NCBI GenBank assembly: GCA_048380335.1
Contig: DBFCCI010000005.1
Coordinates: 102,746 to 166,745, forward strand
Length of the DNA stretch: 64,000 nt
Direction: 5' to 3'
Source: Lachnospira sp900551945
GTDB taxonomy: Bacteria; Bacillota; Clostridia; Lachnospirales; Lachnospiraceae
Shown: positions 8,287-18,278 of the stretch, piece after piece
Layout of the letters: each line of letters begins with the position of its first letter
How positions within the stretch are numbered: position 1 is the stretch's first letter
Program-made: the position numbers and the translations under genes
Notes under the pieces: generated by a model
Database searches by the model: none
Told to the model about the DNA's origin: nothing
Seen by the model: only the letters and a program-made list of their open reading frames with translations

Positions 8287-9172
8287 TGAAGAATTAAAAG
8301 TTAAGGTTGATATGATTAATAATATAATCAAAGAATATCTTCCAAAAGAAGAAGGAATGCAGCAAAGAGTTATTGAAGCAGCTAACTATAGTGTTGAAGC
8401 AGGCGGAAAAAGAATACGTCCACTTATAATGCTTGAAACATACCGTTTATTTGGCGGTAAAGATGAAAAAATAGTATATCCATTTATGTGTGCGCTAGAG
8501 TGTATACACTCATATTCTCTTGTACATGACGATTTACCAGCAATGGATAATGATGATTATAGGAGAGGCAAGCTTACAACACATAAAAAATATGGTGAAG
8601 ACTTTGGCGTTTTAGCAGGTGATGCACTGTTAAATTATGCCTATGAACTTATGTTTAATTCTATGCTTACAATTGATAATCCTGATTTGCTTAAGAATTG
8701 TGTTAAGACAGCTCAGGTTATTGCTAAGAAAGCTGGTATATATGGCATGGTTGGCGGTCAATCACTCGATGTATGGCTTACTGATAAGCCAATGAATGAA
8801 AGCGAGCTTGAATTTATATTTAATTTAAAGACAGGTGCGTTAATTGAAGGTGCGTTTATGGCAGGAGCTATTCTTGCAGGAGCAGATAATAGTGCAATAT
8901 TAGATATTGAACGTGCAGGTAATATGGTGGGTGTAGCATTCCAGATACAAGATGATATACTTGATGTGACAAGTACACAAGAAATGCTTGGTAAGCCTGT
9001 ATTTAGTGACGAGAAGAACAATAAAACAACTTATGTTACTTTATACGGTATGGATAAGGCGAAAGAAGATGTGCGTACTTTGTCTGAGAATGGTATTGAT
9101 ATAATTAAAAAATACGGAGATAATGATTTTCTTGTCAGCCTTGTATTAAAGCTGATTAACAGAGAAAAATAG
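8276..9172 (+). CDS. ispA: Polyprenyl (geranyl/farnesyl) diphosphate synthase
   Basis: Short-chain trans-prenyl diphosphate synthase that makes farnesyl diphosphate from IPP and DMAPP (298 residues). Both Asp-rich motifs are present: DDLPAMDNDD (first, DDxxxxD type) and DDILD (second). The GGKRIRP and HSYSLVHDDL contexts are also typical. ATG 8276 follows GAAGG with good spacing; the in-frame GTG at 8267 overlaps that site. It overlaps xseB and precedes dxs, so early and middle isoprenoid steps share a transcript. Confidence 0.95.
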   Translation: MNFNEELKVKVDMINNIIKEYLPKEEGMQQRVIEAANYSVEAGGKRIRPLIMLETYRLFGGKDEKIVYPFMCALECIHSYSLVHDDLPAMDNDDYRRGKLTTHKKYGEDFGVLAGDALLNYAYELMFNSMLTIDNPDLLKNCVKTAQVIAKKAGIYGMVGGQSLDVWLTDKPMNESELEFIFNLKTGALIEGAFMAGAILAGADNSAILDIERAGNMVGVAFQIQDDILDVTSTQEMLGKPVFSDEKNNKTTYVTLYGMDKAKEDVRTLSENGIDIIKKYGDNDFLVSLVLKLINREK

Positions 9173-9204
9173 ATTGTTTCGGGTATAGAAAGGCAAGTCT
9201 GTTT

Positions 9205-11079
9205 ATGATACTTGAAAAGATTAATAAGCCAAATGACATAAAAAAGCTCAATCCGATAGAATACAACCAGCTTGCTGAGGAGATAAGACAGTTCCTTATT
9301 AATAAGATAAGTGTTACCGGGGGACATTTAGCGTCTAATCTTGGAGTTGTAGAACTTACTATGGCACTTCATATAGTTCTTAATCTTCCACAAGATAAGC
9401 TTATATGGGACGTAGGACATCAGGCGTATACACACAAGATACTAACAGGGCGTAAGAATAAGTTTGATGAGCTTCGTAAATTTGGCGGAATGAGTGGTTT
9501 TCCTAAGAGAAATGAAAGTGATTATGACGCATTTGACACAGGTCACAGTTCTACGTCAATATCAGCAGGACTAGGGTATGCCTTTGCAAGAGATGCTCAA
9601 AATGAACATTATAATGTAGTATCAGTTATTGGAGATGGTGCGTTGACTGGTGGCATGGCATATGAGGCACTTAACAATGCGTCTTCATTAAAGAGCAATT
9701 TTATAATTGTGCTTAATGATAATAATATGTCAATCTCAGAAAATGTTGGTGGAGTATCGAAAATGCTTGGCGATGTCAGGTCGTCGGATTCATATTATGA
9801 TTTTAAAGAGAGTATTGCTAATACTCTTTATAAACTGCCACGAGGTGAAGTGATAGTTGAAAACCTTAAAAAAACTAAGTCTAATTTAAAGCAGTTTATT
9901 ATTCCTAATCAAATGTTTGAAAGTATGGGAATAACTTATTTAGGGCCTGTTGATGGGCATGATATTGAAAAACTTATTAAGATATTTCGTGTGGCAAAAC
10001 GAATTGACCATGCTGTACTTGTTCATGTTGTGACACAAAAGGGCAGAGGTTATAAGCCAGCAGAAAGAAATCCTAGTAAGTTCCATGGAATTGAGCCTTT
10101 CGATATATCAACAGGTGAAGTTACATCAAAGTCGCAACAAGCTACTTATTCAGATGTATTTAGTGAAGCGATGTGTGCTATAGCAAAAAAGGATAAAAAG
10201 GTTGCAGCAATCACAGCGGCGATGCCTGGGGGAACAGGGCTTTTAAAGTTTTCTAAGTGGTTTCCTGAAAGATTTTATGATGTTGGTATTGCAGAAGCTC
10301 ATGCTGTTACATTTTCGGCAGGATTGGCAGCAGGAGGTTTAAAGCCAGTATTTGCAGTATATTCATCATTTTTACAAAGAGCTTATGACCAGATATTGCA
10401 TGATGTGTGTATTCAGCAATTGCACGTTGTCTTTGCAATAGATAGAGCAGGGCTTGTAGGAAGTGATGGAGAAACACATCAGGGAATATTTGATTTATCA
10501 TTTTTATCATCAATTCCCAATATGACGGTATTTGCGCCAAAGAATGACTGGGAGTTAAAAAAAGGTCTGGAATTTGGACTTGAACTTTATGATGGACCAT
10601 TTGCAATAAGATATCCTAGAGGTATAGCTGTTACTGATTTTGAAGAATTTAAACAGCCGATACAATTAGGAACTGCGGAAGTTATGTACTGGGAAAGTCA
10701 GATTGCAATTATAGCAGTTGGCAATATGGTTGTAACAGCCGATAAAGTAAGAAAGCAGCTTAAACAAAAGGGTTATAAAGTAACTCTTATTAATGCACGT
10801 TTTGTAAAGCCATTTGACTCTAATATAATATTCAAATGTCAAATTGACCATAAACTTATTGTTACTATGGAGGAAAATGTGCTTACAGGTGGATTTGGTG
10901 AGATGGTTAGTCAGTTTGTAATGGAGCATGATTATGATGTTCATGTACAAAATATTACACTTCCTGATGAGTATATTGAGCATGGAAGTGTTGACATATT
11001 AAAATGTGAAGCAGGAATTGATGCTGATACAGTGACAGATAGAATAGCTTCATTTTATAGTGAAATTAATATTGATTAA
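9205..11079 (+). CDS. dxs: 1-deoxy-D-xylulose-5-phosphate synthase
   Basis: Thiamine-diphosphate enzyme that condenses pyruvate with glyceraldehyde 3-phosphate, the entry step of the DXP isoprenoid pathway (624 residues, normal length). The substrate/cofactor motifs are WDVGHQAYTHKILTGR near residue 72 and GDGALTGGMAYEALNN near 147. The pyrimidine domain starts around 318 and contains the catalytic Glu region VGIAEAHAVTFSAGLA. A C-terminal transketolase domain completes it. The start at ATG 9205 follows AGAAAGG at long spacing. tlyA follows after a 43 bp gap. Confidence 0.97.
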   Translation: MILEKINKPNDIKKLNPIEYNQLAEEIRQFLINKISVTGGHLASNLGVVELTMALHIVLNLPQDKLIWDVGHQAYTHKILTGRKNKFDELRKFGGMSGFPKRNESDYDAFDTGHSSTSISAGLGYAFARDAQNEHYNVVSVIGDGALTGGMAYEALNNASSLKSNFIIVLNDNNMSISENVGGVSKMLGDVRSSDSYYDFKESIANTLYKLPRGEVIVENLKKTKSNLKQFIIPNQMFESMGITYLGPVDGHDIEKLIKIFRVAKRIDHAVLVHVVTQKGRGYKPAERNPSKFHGIEPFDISTGEVTSKSQQATYSDVFSEAMCAIAKKDKKVAAITAAMPGGTGLLKFSKWFPERFYDVGIAEAHAVTFSAGLAAGGLKPVFAVYSSFLQRAYDQILHDVCIQQLHVVFAIDRAGLVGSDGETHQGIFDLSFLSSIPNMTVFAPKNDWELKKGLEFGLELYDGPFAIRYPRGIAVTDFEEFKQPIQLGTAEVMYWESQIAIIAVGNMVVTADKVRKQLKQKGYKVTLINARFVKPFDSNIIFKCQIDHKLIVTMEENVLTGGFGEMVSQFVMEHDYDVHVQNITLPDEYIEHGSVDILKCEAGIDADTVTDRIASFYSEINID

Positions 11080-11122
11080 TATAAAAATAAGATTATATTA
11101 TAATATAAGAAAGGTAAGAACG

Positions 11123-11929
11123 TTGGGTAAGGAAAGATTAGATGTACTGTTAGTCAACAGAGGATTAGCAGCTTCAAGAGAAAAAGCAAAAGCAATAATT
11201 ATGTCTGGTAATGTATATGTTGACGGACAGAAGGAAGATAAAGCAGGAACTAATTTTAGTGATAAGGTTAATATAGAAGTAAGAGGAAACACACTTAAGT
11301 ATGTAAGTCGTGGTGGACTTAAGCTTGAGAAAGCTATGGCTAATTTTGATGTTACACTTGCTGGTAAGATATGTATGGACGTAGGTTCTTCAACAGGTGG
11401 ATTTACAGATTGTATGCTTCAAAATGGTGCTGTAAAAGTTTACGCAGTTGATGTAGGTCATGGTCAGCTTGCATGGAGACTTAGAAATGACGAGCGAGTT
11501 GTGTGTATGGAAAAGACTAATATAAGATATGTTACACCACAAGATATTGAAGATAAAATACAATTTTCAAGTATTGATGTATCATTTATATCGCTTACTA
11601 AAGTATTAGGACCAGTAAAAGAACTTCTTTCAGATGACGGTCAGATAGTCTGTCTTATTAAGCCACAGTTTGAAGCAGGGAGAGAAAAAGTTGGTAAGCA
11701 TGGCGTTGTAAGAGATAAGTCAGTACACCTTGAAGTAATTAATAAGGTTATAGATTATGCAATTTCTATTGGTTTTGAAGTGCTTAATCTGGAGTTTTCA
11801 CCAGTAAAAGGACCAGAAGGAAATATAGAATATCTTCTTCATTTACAAAAGCATACAAGTGGAGTATATGAAAAAATTCCATTTGAAGCACAGGACATAG
11901 TAGAAAAAGCGCATGATACACTTGATTAA
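11123..11929 (+). CDS. tlyA: TlyA family rRNA 2'-O-methyltransferase / hemolysin-like protein
   Basis: The N-terminal S4 RNA-binding domain (ERLDVLLVNRGLAASREKAK) is joined to an FtsJ-like methyltransferase domain with SAM motif I, MDVGSSTGGFTDCMLQNG. Further motifs are YAVDVGHGQLAWRLR and VSFISLTKVL. TlyA proteins 2'-O-methylate rRNA in other bacteria; the exact site here is not known. TTG 11123 is preferred because AGAAAGGTAAG lies upstream and the N terminus fits the family. The frame also extends upstream into the end of dxs. Length 268. Confidence 0.93.
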   Translation: MGKERLDVLLVNRGLAASREKAKAIIMSGNVYVDGQKEDKAGTNFSDKVNIEVRGNTLKYVSRGGLKLEKAMANFDVTLAGKICMDVGSSTGGFTDCMLQNGAVKVYAVDVGHGQLAWRLRNDERVVCMEKTNIRYVTPQDIEDKIQFSSIDVSFISLTKVLGPVKELLSDDGQIVCLIKPQFEAGREKVGKHGVVRDKSVHLEVINKVIDYAISIGFEVLNLEFSPVKGPEGNIEYLLHLQKHTSGVYEKIPFEAQDIVEKAHDTLD

Positions 11930-11941
11930 GGGGATTTAATA

Positions 11942-12799
11942 ATGAGCTTTAACAATTTTTATATTATTGCTAATAAGAAGAAAGACCCAAACCATGATAT
12001 GACTAATAAGATTATGGAATATCTAAGGTCAAAAGGTAAGCAATGTGAATGTCAAGATATTGATGAAAGTATAGATAACAAGGATTACAAATATACTAAT
12101 GCAGATTGCGTACCAAATGATACAGATTGTGTAATTGTATTAGGTGGCGATGGAACTTTGCTTCAAGCAGCAAGAGACCTTATTAATACAGATATACCAT
12201 TGCTTGGAGTAAATATTGGAACATTAGGTTTTCTTACAGATACTGATATGGAAAATGTTACAGAAACATTAAGTATGGTTTTAGAAGATAAATATGAGAT
12301 AGACAGTCGTATGATGATTGATGGGTACATATATAGAAACAATGAATTAATTCATAGTAATACGGCACTTAATGATGTAGTTATTAATAGAATGGGGATA
12401 TTAAGTGTTATAGATTTTGATATATATGTTAATGATGAGTACCTTAATTCTTATTCAGCAGATGGTGTTATAGTATCAACTGCGACAGGCTCTACAGCTT
12501 ATAGTCTGTCAGCAGGAGGGCCTATAGTACAGCCTAATGCACAGCTTCTTATGATGACACCTATTTGTCCACATACACTTAATAAAAGAAGTATAATATT
12601 TGGCGCAGATGATGAGATTATGATAAAAATAGGTGATAATAAAAAGTTAAAAGAAGAAAGAGTGGCAACCTTTGATGGTGAAAGATTTTATCGTATGGTG
12701 TCAGGTGATACAATAGTTGTAAAAAGGTCACAAAAAAAAGCTAAGTTAATTAAGACTAACAAGCTTAGCTTTCTTCAACGAATAAGAACAAAGATGTAG
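11942..12799 (+). CDS. nadK: NAD kinase
   Basis: ATP- or polyphosphate-dependent NAD kinase making NADP (285 residues). Diagnostic motifs are VVLGGDGTLLQAARD-like (IVLGGDGTLLQAARD), GVNIGTLGFLTD and TATGSTAYSLSAGGPIV. ATG 11942 lies 9 nt after AAGGGG and only 12 bp after tlyA. It is the canonical neighbour between tlyA and argR in Clostridia. Confidence 0.96.
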   Translation: MSFNNFYIIANKKKDPNHDMTNKIMEYLRSKGKQCECQDIDESIDNKDYKYTNADCVPNDTDCVIVLGGDGTLLQAARDLINTDIPLLGVNIGTLGFLTDTDMENVTETLSMVLEDKYEIDSRMMIDGYIYRNNELIHSNTALNDVVINRMGILSVIDFDIYVNDEYLNSYSADGVIVSTATGSTAYSLSAGGPIVQPNAQLLMMTPICPHTLNKRSIIFGADDEIMIKIGDNKKLKEERVATFDGERFYRMVSGDTIVVKRSQKKAKLIKTNKLSFLQRIRTKM

Positions 12800-12820
12800 T
12801 TACTTAATTAGAGGTGAAGT

Positions 12821-13276
12821 ATGAAATCTGAAAGACATAATAAAATAATAGAGTTAATCAAAAAATATAATATTGGGACACAGGAAGAACTAGCAGATGC
12901 ACTTAATAAAGCTGGTTTTAATGTTACACAAGCTACAGTTTCAAGAGATATAAGAGAGCTTAATCTTACTAAAATGTCAGTTGATGGTGGTAAGCAAAGA
13001 TATGTTATAATACAAAATGCTGATGTAGAGATGAACAATAAGTATATTCGTGTATTAAAAGAAGGCTTTATCTCAATGGATATGGCACAAAATATTATTG
13101 TTATAAGAACTGTAGCAGGTATGGCTATGGCAGTATGTGCAGCATTAGACGCATTAAAATGGCATGAAATAGTCGGTTCAATTGCAGGTGATGATACTAT
13201 TATGTGTGCAGTAAGAACAGTTGATGATACTGTAAAAGTAATGGGAAGATTAAGAAATATTATTAATAAGCAGTAA
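12821..13276 (+). CDS. argR: Arginine repressor ArgR
   Basis: Arginine-dependent DNA-binding regulator (151 residues). The N-terminal winged helix runs from KSERHNKIIELIKKYNIGTQ to QATVSRDIRELNLTKM. The C-terminal oligomerisation/arginine-binding domain ends in VGSIAGDDTIMCAVRT, with the GDD arginine-contact motif intact. The copy in the recN cluster is the usual one in Firmicutes. ATG 12821 has AGAGGTGAAGT upstream. Confidence 0.95.
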   Translation: MKSERHNKIIELIKKYNIGTQEELADALNKAGFNVTQATVSRDIRELNLTKMSVDGGKQRYVIIQNADVEMNNKYIRVLKEGFISMDMAQNIIVIRTVAGMAMAVCAALDALKWHEIVGSIAGDDTIMCAVRTVDDTVKVMGRLRNIINKQ

Positions 13277-13325
13277 ATTATATAATAATAATTAAATTAA
13301 CTTGCCTAATAATTATAATAAATAG

Positions 13326-13364
13326 AAAATTATTGCTTATATTTTAATATATAGGCAATAATTT
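13326..13364 (+). promoter_or_regulatory. Hairpin between argR and recN
   Basis: AAATTATTGC and GCAATAATTT arms enclose an AT-rich loop within the 104 bp argR-recN gap. There is no U-tract, so this is more likely a leader or processing structure than a strong terminator. Confidence 0.35.
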
Positions 13365-13380
13365 AAGAAATGGTGGATAT

Positions 13381-15069
13381 ATGCTTACTAATTTACATGT
13401 TAAGAACCTTGCACTTATAGAACAGGCTGATATATATTTTAATAATGGACTTAATATACTTACAGGTGAAACAGGAGCTGGTAAGTCTATTATTTTAGGC
13501 TCAATTAATATTGCTATTGGTAATAAAGTTTCGGCTGATATTATAAGAAAAGGTGCTGATTATGCAGTTACAGAACTTATGTTTCATACAGATAATCAAG
13601 ATATAATTAATGTACTTCGTGATATGGATATTGAAGAATTAGATGATGGTGATGTGCTTATATCAAGAAAGATAATGCCTTCACGTTCGATAATTAAAGT
13701 TAATGGGCAGAATTGTACAGCAACGCAGGCTAGGTTAATCGCTTCTTATCTTATAGATATTCATGGACAGCATGACAATCAAGTTCTTCTTAATGAAGGG
13801 AAACATCTTAATATTGTAGATAACTATGGAAAAGATACAATACTTCCTATAAAAAATCGACTCAAAATAGAATATAATAAATACTCAGAAATTATAAAAG
13901 AATTAAAAAGTATAGATATTGATGCTGATACAAGAAATAGAGAAATTTCATTTATGGAGTATGAAGTTAATGAAATAGAGAGTGCCTGTCTTAAAGAAAA
14001 AGAAGATGAACAGCTTGAAGTACAGTTTAAGGCAATGTCTAATTCTCAAAAGATAATGGAAAGTATTGATACTGCATATAATTGTTTTGACGGTGATAAC
14101 GAAAATATATCGACACTTACAAGTATGGCTTCAAAAGCTATTAACTCAGTAGCTAAGTATGATGAACGTCTTGATAGTATTGCCGATGTACTTTCTGATA
14201 TTGAAAGTATGGTTACTGATGCAACACGAATGATATCAGATTATATTAGTAATGCAAGTTTTAATGAAGAAGATTTTGAAGAAATAAGACAAAGGTTAGA
14301 CCTTATTAATTCATTTAAAATGAAATATGGAAAAACAATACCAGATATTCTTTTTTATTGTGAAGATAAAAAAGCTAGATTAGAAAAAATGTATGACCAT
14401 GACAATCTTGTTAAAAAGTTATCAGAAAAGGAACAAGTCCAAAGAAAAGTTTTAGATGATATTTGCAATGAGCTTACAAGTGTAAGAAAAGAAGTTGCAA
14501 AAAGCTTAGAAAAGGATATAATTACAGCACTTAATGGACTTAATTTTTTAGATGTAAAGTTTAAGGCAGAATTTGAAAAGACACAAGAGTATACTGCTAA
14601 TGGCAATGATTTTATGCACTTTATTATATCAACTAATCCGGGAGAAGATTTGAAGCCGCTTTCAAAGATTGCTTCGGGTGGTGAATTATCAAGAATAATG
14701 CTTGCTATTAAGACGGTCACAGCTAATCAAGATAACATAGAAACTTTAATTTTTGATGAAATAGATGCAGGAATAAGTGGAAGAACAGCTCAGATGGTAG
14801 CTAATAAATTGTCAGAGCTATCAAGAGTCCACCAGATAATATGTATAACCCATCTTCCACAAATTGCTTCAATGGCTGATACACATTTTATGATTGAAAA
14901 AACTTCTACGAATAATTCAACGACAACTGACATATATCAGTTGAGAGAGGAAGATAGCAACAAAGAGCTTGCAAGACTGTTAGGAGGAAGTGAGCTTACT
15001 CGTGCAGCACTTGATAATGCAAAAGAGTTAAAAGAAAAAGCTAAGCTTTTCAAAAAAAATAATAATTAA
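13381..15069 (+). CDS. recN: DNA repair protein RecN
   Basis: SMC-like ATPase that acts at double-strand breaks (562 residues). An N-terminal Walker A motif, TGETGAGKSIILGSI, and LIDIHGQHDNQVLL begin the head. A long coiled coil follows (about residues 160-370). The C-terminal head half has SGGELSRIMLAIK and Walker B LIFDEIDAGISGRTAQMV near residue 455. The length is normal. ATG 13381 follows GGTGG. The 257 bp downstream to spoIVB contain no clear gene. Confidence 0.97.
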   Translation: MLTNLHVKNLALIEQADIYFNNGLNILTGETGAGKSIILGSINIAIGNKVSADIIRKGADYAVTELMFHTDNQDIINVLRDMDIEELDDGDVLISRKIMPSRSIIKVNGQNCTATQARLIASYLIDIHGQHDNQVLLNEGKHLNIVDNYGKDTILPIKNRLKIEYNKYSEIIKELKSIDIDADTRNREISFMEYEVNEIESACLKEKEDEQLEVQFKAMSNSQKIMESIDTAYNCFDGDNENISTLTSMASKAINSVAKYDERLDSIADVLSDIESMVTDATRMISDYISNASFNEEDFEEIRQRLDLINSFKMKYGKTIPDILFYCEDKKARLEKMYDHDNLVKKLSEKEQVQRKVLDDICNELTSVRKEVAKSLEKDIITALNGLNFLDVKFKAEFEKTQEYTANGNDFMHFIISTNPGEDLKPLSKIASGGELSRIMLAIKTVTANQDNIETLIFDEIDAGISGRTAQMVANKLSELSRVHQIICITHLPQIASMADTHFMIEKTSTNNSTTTDIYQLREEDSNKELARLLGGSELTRAALDNAKELKEKAKLFKKNNN

Positions 15070-15338
15070 TATAATTATTGTTTTTATTAAAAAATAAAGA
15101 AAATAAAAAATTCAAATAAAAGCCAAAAAGTTTAAGGCAAAATTCAAATTAAAATTCAAATAGAAAAAATAACCTATATTATTATTCTGTTATATGCAGA
15201 TACTATTCATAAAACACAGGCTTATGTTAAAAATAAACAATGTAGATATGATATTTGTTCTTGAGCGAAAACAAATATAAATGATATTTAGACCTGTTTA
15301 TTATAAGTTTGTAAAGACGCTCAGAAATGGAGATGATT

Positions 15339-16568
15339 ATGAAAGTATACCGCAAGTATAAGAATTTATATGGGTTATTTTTTTTAACAATATTTAGTGT
15401 TTTTATTGCTGTATGTTTTGGAATATACACAGGTAATCTAATGAAAAAAATTCCAAAAGATATTTATGTTGAAAGTAATAAAACCACGACAATTGAGTTA
15501 AATCTTCCAGTAACAGCAGATAATGTTGTTCAAACCGTTGACTTTAAAAAGCCAGTTACATTTATTGCAAATAATACTGGAATATATAAAATGGACTTAA
15601 AACTTTTCGGACTTTTTGATGTCAGTCCAGTAAATGTCAATGTCGTAGAACAAAAAAATGTATATCCTTGTGGTTTTCAAGCTGGTCTTTATATGAAAAC
15701 AGATGGGGTGCTAGTTGTAAAGACGGAAAATATTAAAGATGAATATGGCAATTTTATAAGTCCTTGTGAAAATATTATAAGAGCAGGTGATTATATAGTT
15801 GCGGTAAATGGTAAAGTTGTTAGTAAAAAAGAAGAACTTATGGATATGGTAAGCGAGTTTTCATCAGACGAGATGGTATTTACTGTAAGAAGAAATAATT
15901 CAAACATAGATGTAAGTATTCGCCCTGTTAAAAATGAAAATGGAGAGTATAAAGCAGGACTTTGGGTTAAAGATGATGCACAAGGTATAGGTACAGTTAC
16001 ATTTATTGATGAAAATGGAAATTTTGGGGCATTGGGGCATGGTATAAGTGATACAGACACAGAAAATATGCTTCAAATAAGCGCAGGAGCATTGTATAGA
16101 ACAAATATAATATCAATAGTAAAGGGGGCAGATGGAACACCTGGGGAATTTATAGGAACTATAGATTATAGAAAGTCAAATATATTAGGACAAATTAATG
16201 TTAATTGTTCAAATGGTGTGTATGGAACGATTAATAAGGAATTAATAGACGAATACAATTTGACTCTACTTCCCGTAGGTTATAGTTATGAAGCACATAA
16301 AGGTGAAGCATTGATTAGAATGTATGTAAAAGGAGAGTTAAAGGAATATCCAATTGTAATAGAAGATTTGTCGAATAGTGAAAGTAAAAATATTACATTT
16401 AGGGTAACTTCTCAAGAACTGTTAGATATGACTAACGGTATTGTTCAAGGAATGAGTGGCTGTCCTATTATTCAAGATGGGAAAATAATAGGAGCAGTTA
16501 CTCATGTGTTCATAGATAATTCAAAATGTGGTTATGGTATATATTTGGAGAAAATGTTAGGAAATTAA
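15339..16568 (+). CDS. spoIVB: SpoIVB, sporulation-specific serine peptidase (S55)
   Basis: Forespore-made secreted protease that signals across the intermembrane space and triggers pro-sigma-K processing in Bacillus. It has an N-terminal membrane anchor (LYGLFFLTIFSVFIAVCFG), a PDZ domain (about residues 105-190) and the S55 peptidase domain. The catalytic His is at about residue 234 (GALGHGIS) and the Ser at about 373 (QGMSGCPIIQDG). ATG 15339 is preferred to the in-frame ATG at 15327, which is part of the GGAG ribosome site. Length 409. Its stop overlaps the stop of the opposite-strand ABC gene by 4 bp. Confidence 0.95.
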   Translation: MKVYRKYKNLYGLFFLTIFSVFIAVCFGIYTGNLMKKIPKDIYVESNKTTTIELNLPVTADNVVQTVDFKKPVTFIANNTGIYKMDLKLFGLFDVSPVNVNVVEQKNVYPCGFQAGLYMKTDGVLVVKTENIKDEYGNFISPCENIIRAGDYIVAVNGKVVSKKEELMDMVSEFSSDEMVFTVRRNNSNIDVSIRPVKNENGEYKAGLWVKDDAQGIGTVTFIDENGNFGALGHGISDTDTENMLQISAGALYRTNIISIVKGADGTPGEFIGTIDYRKSNILGQINVNCSNGVYGTINKELIDEYNLTLLPVGYSYEAHKGEALIRMYVKGELKEYPIVIEDLSNSESKNITFRVTSQELLDMTNGIVQGMSGCPIIQDGKIIGAVTHVFIDNSKCGYGIYLEKMLGN

Positions 16569-18241
16569 ATATGTATTATTCTTCCATTATCATGTGTATA
16601 AATTCTGTGAGATATTGAAAGAGTAGTTCTTCCTTTAGAAGCCTTGTTAAGTGCTTCAAGTACATTTTGCTCTGTCTGTGCGTCAAGGTTAGCTGTTATT
16701 TCATCGAGAAGAAGAATTTGTGGATTAGCTAAAACAGCTCTTGCAATTGAAAGAAGTTGCTGTTGACCTTGTGAAAATAATGATGCTTTGTAAGGTGTAT
16801 CATATCCATTAGGAAAAAGCATAATGGTTTTGTGAAGTCCTACAAGCCTTGACGCATTTTCTATCTGTTCATCAGAAAAAGAGTCATCAAATAAAGTGAT
16901 TTGGTCTTTTACACTTCCACATACAGGTTTAAAGGACTGTTCAACATATCCAAATATACTACGTTTAAGCTTATATGAAATGTCTTGTGGGTGCATACCA
17001 TTTATAAGTATATTACCTGAAGTGGCAGGATATAATCCTAACAGTAATTTAAAAATAGTACTTTTTCCAGCACCCGTTCTTCCAGATAAAGTAATTTTTT
17101 CACCCTTATTAACTGTAAAGTTCATATCTTTAAGAATAACTTTATTATCGTCATAACTAAATGTTATATCTTTAAATTCAATTACGGGGTCAGTTGTATT
17201 GCAAGTTAAATCAGTATTCTTAGCTTCACATACAGGTTTTTCCATAGATGGCTGGTCAAGAAATTCATTAATTCTTTTTACACCAGCAACGGCAGACTGA
17301 ATAGTTTGAATTTCCATACCAAGACTTTCAATAGGTGAAAATATTTGTGAAATATAATTAATAATACTTACAGATGTACCAACTGACATACCAAAAAATG
17401 TAAGTATGTGACTGTTGTTAGAAGCAGATAAAAGCATAACAATCGCAACAATAACAGCATTAAATATAAGAATAACAGGAGAATATATAGCATCATAAAA
17501 GTTAGTTTTTTCAATTGAGCGATAACTTTCGTCTATGAAGTTTTTATATTTTTCCTTCATGTAATCTTCTTTTGAAAGATTGTGAATTGTTCTTATACAT
17601 TTAATTGTTTCTGGAACGTGATTAGTAACACGACTTATTGCTATACGGTTAGCAAGCTGTGCTGTAAGCATACGAGTTTGCACAAATCTAGTAAATACAA
17701 GGATTACGGGAATTATAATAAGTAATAAAAGTGAAAGTCCTTTGTTTTTAAAAAAGATTATAAATAATATGCTTATTATTTTACAAGTATCAGCAACCAT
17801 GCTGATAATTCCAGATGTAAAAAGTGTTTCAACAGTATCAACATCACCGACAAATCTTGAAACTATACTTCCCGGCTCTTGACGGCTTAGAGTGTTAGCA
17901 TTTAATGTTGTCATTTTAAGCATAAGAGTGCTTCGTATAGCATGAGTAATCTTTTGACCAAAGATTGTCAAAAAAATATCTCGACTTCCTTCAAAAAGAC
18001 CACAAGCTATAATAAGTGCAAAATATCCTATTGCAAGGTATAAAGAAATATTTTGTGAAAGTACGAGTTTATCAACTATAACACCTAATACAAGAGGTGG
18101 AAGTAAAGAAATAACTACTTCACCAATAACTGTAAATAATATAAAAAATGATAAAAGTAAATTCTTTTTTATAGTTGAAGTTATTATTTTTACTATATGA
18201 CCAGAATTAGAAATTATATTTTTTGAATGTTTGTTAATCAT
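16565..18241 (-). CDS. ABC exporter half-transporter (multidrug, BmrD-like)
   Basis: Type IV ABC exporter half: six membrane helices (about residues 20-310) then a nucleotide-binding domain. Walker A is GRTGAGKSTIFKLLLG, the signature is FSQGQQQLLSIARA (diverged from LSGGQ) and Walker B is ILLLDEITANLD, which keeps the catalytic Glu; the H-loop is SISHR. Its neighbour carries a degenerate Walker B, so the pair looks like a heterodimer of the BmrCD/LmrCD kind. The substrate is unknown. Start ATG 18241 has a GGAG site. It is translated 37 bp after the partner gene. Confidence 0.88.
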   Translation of the reverse strand: MINKHSKNIISNSGHIVKIITSTIKKNLLLSFFILFTVIGEVVISLLPPLVLGVIVDKLVLSQNISLYLAIGYFALIIACGLFEGSRDIFLTIFGQKITHAIRSTLMLKMTTLNANTLSRQEPGSIVSRFVGDVDTVETLFTSGIISMVADTCKIISILFIIFFKNKGLSLLLLIIIPVILVFTRFVQTRMLTAQLANRIAISRVTNHVPETIKCIRTIHNLSKEDYMKEKYKNFIDESYRSIEKTNFYDAIYSPVILIFNAVIVAIVMLLSASNNSHILTFFGMSVGTSVSIINYISQIFSPIESLGMEIQTIQSAVAGVKRINEFLDQPSMEKPVCEAKNTDLTCNTTDPVIEFKDITFSYDDNKVILKDMNFTVNKGEKITLSGRTGAGKSTIFKLLLGLYPATSGNILINGMHPQDISYKLKRSIFGYVEQSFKPVCGSVKDQITLFDDSFSDEQIENASRLVGLHKTIMLFPNGYDTPYKASLFSQGQQQLLSIARAVLANPQILLLDEITANLDAQTEQNVLEALNKASKGRTTLSISHRIYTHDNGRIIHI

Positions 18242-18278
18242 AGTAATTCTCCATTTTTTAACAATATTAAGTAAGCAC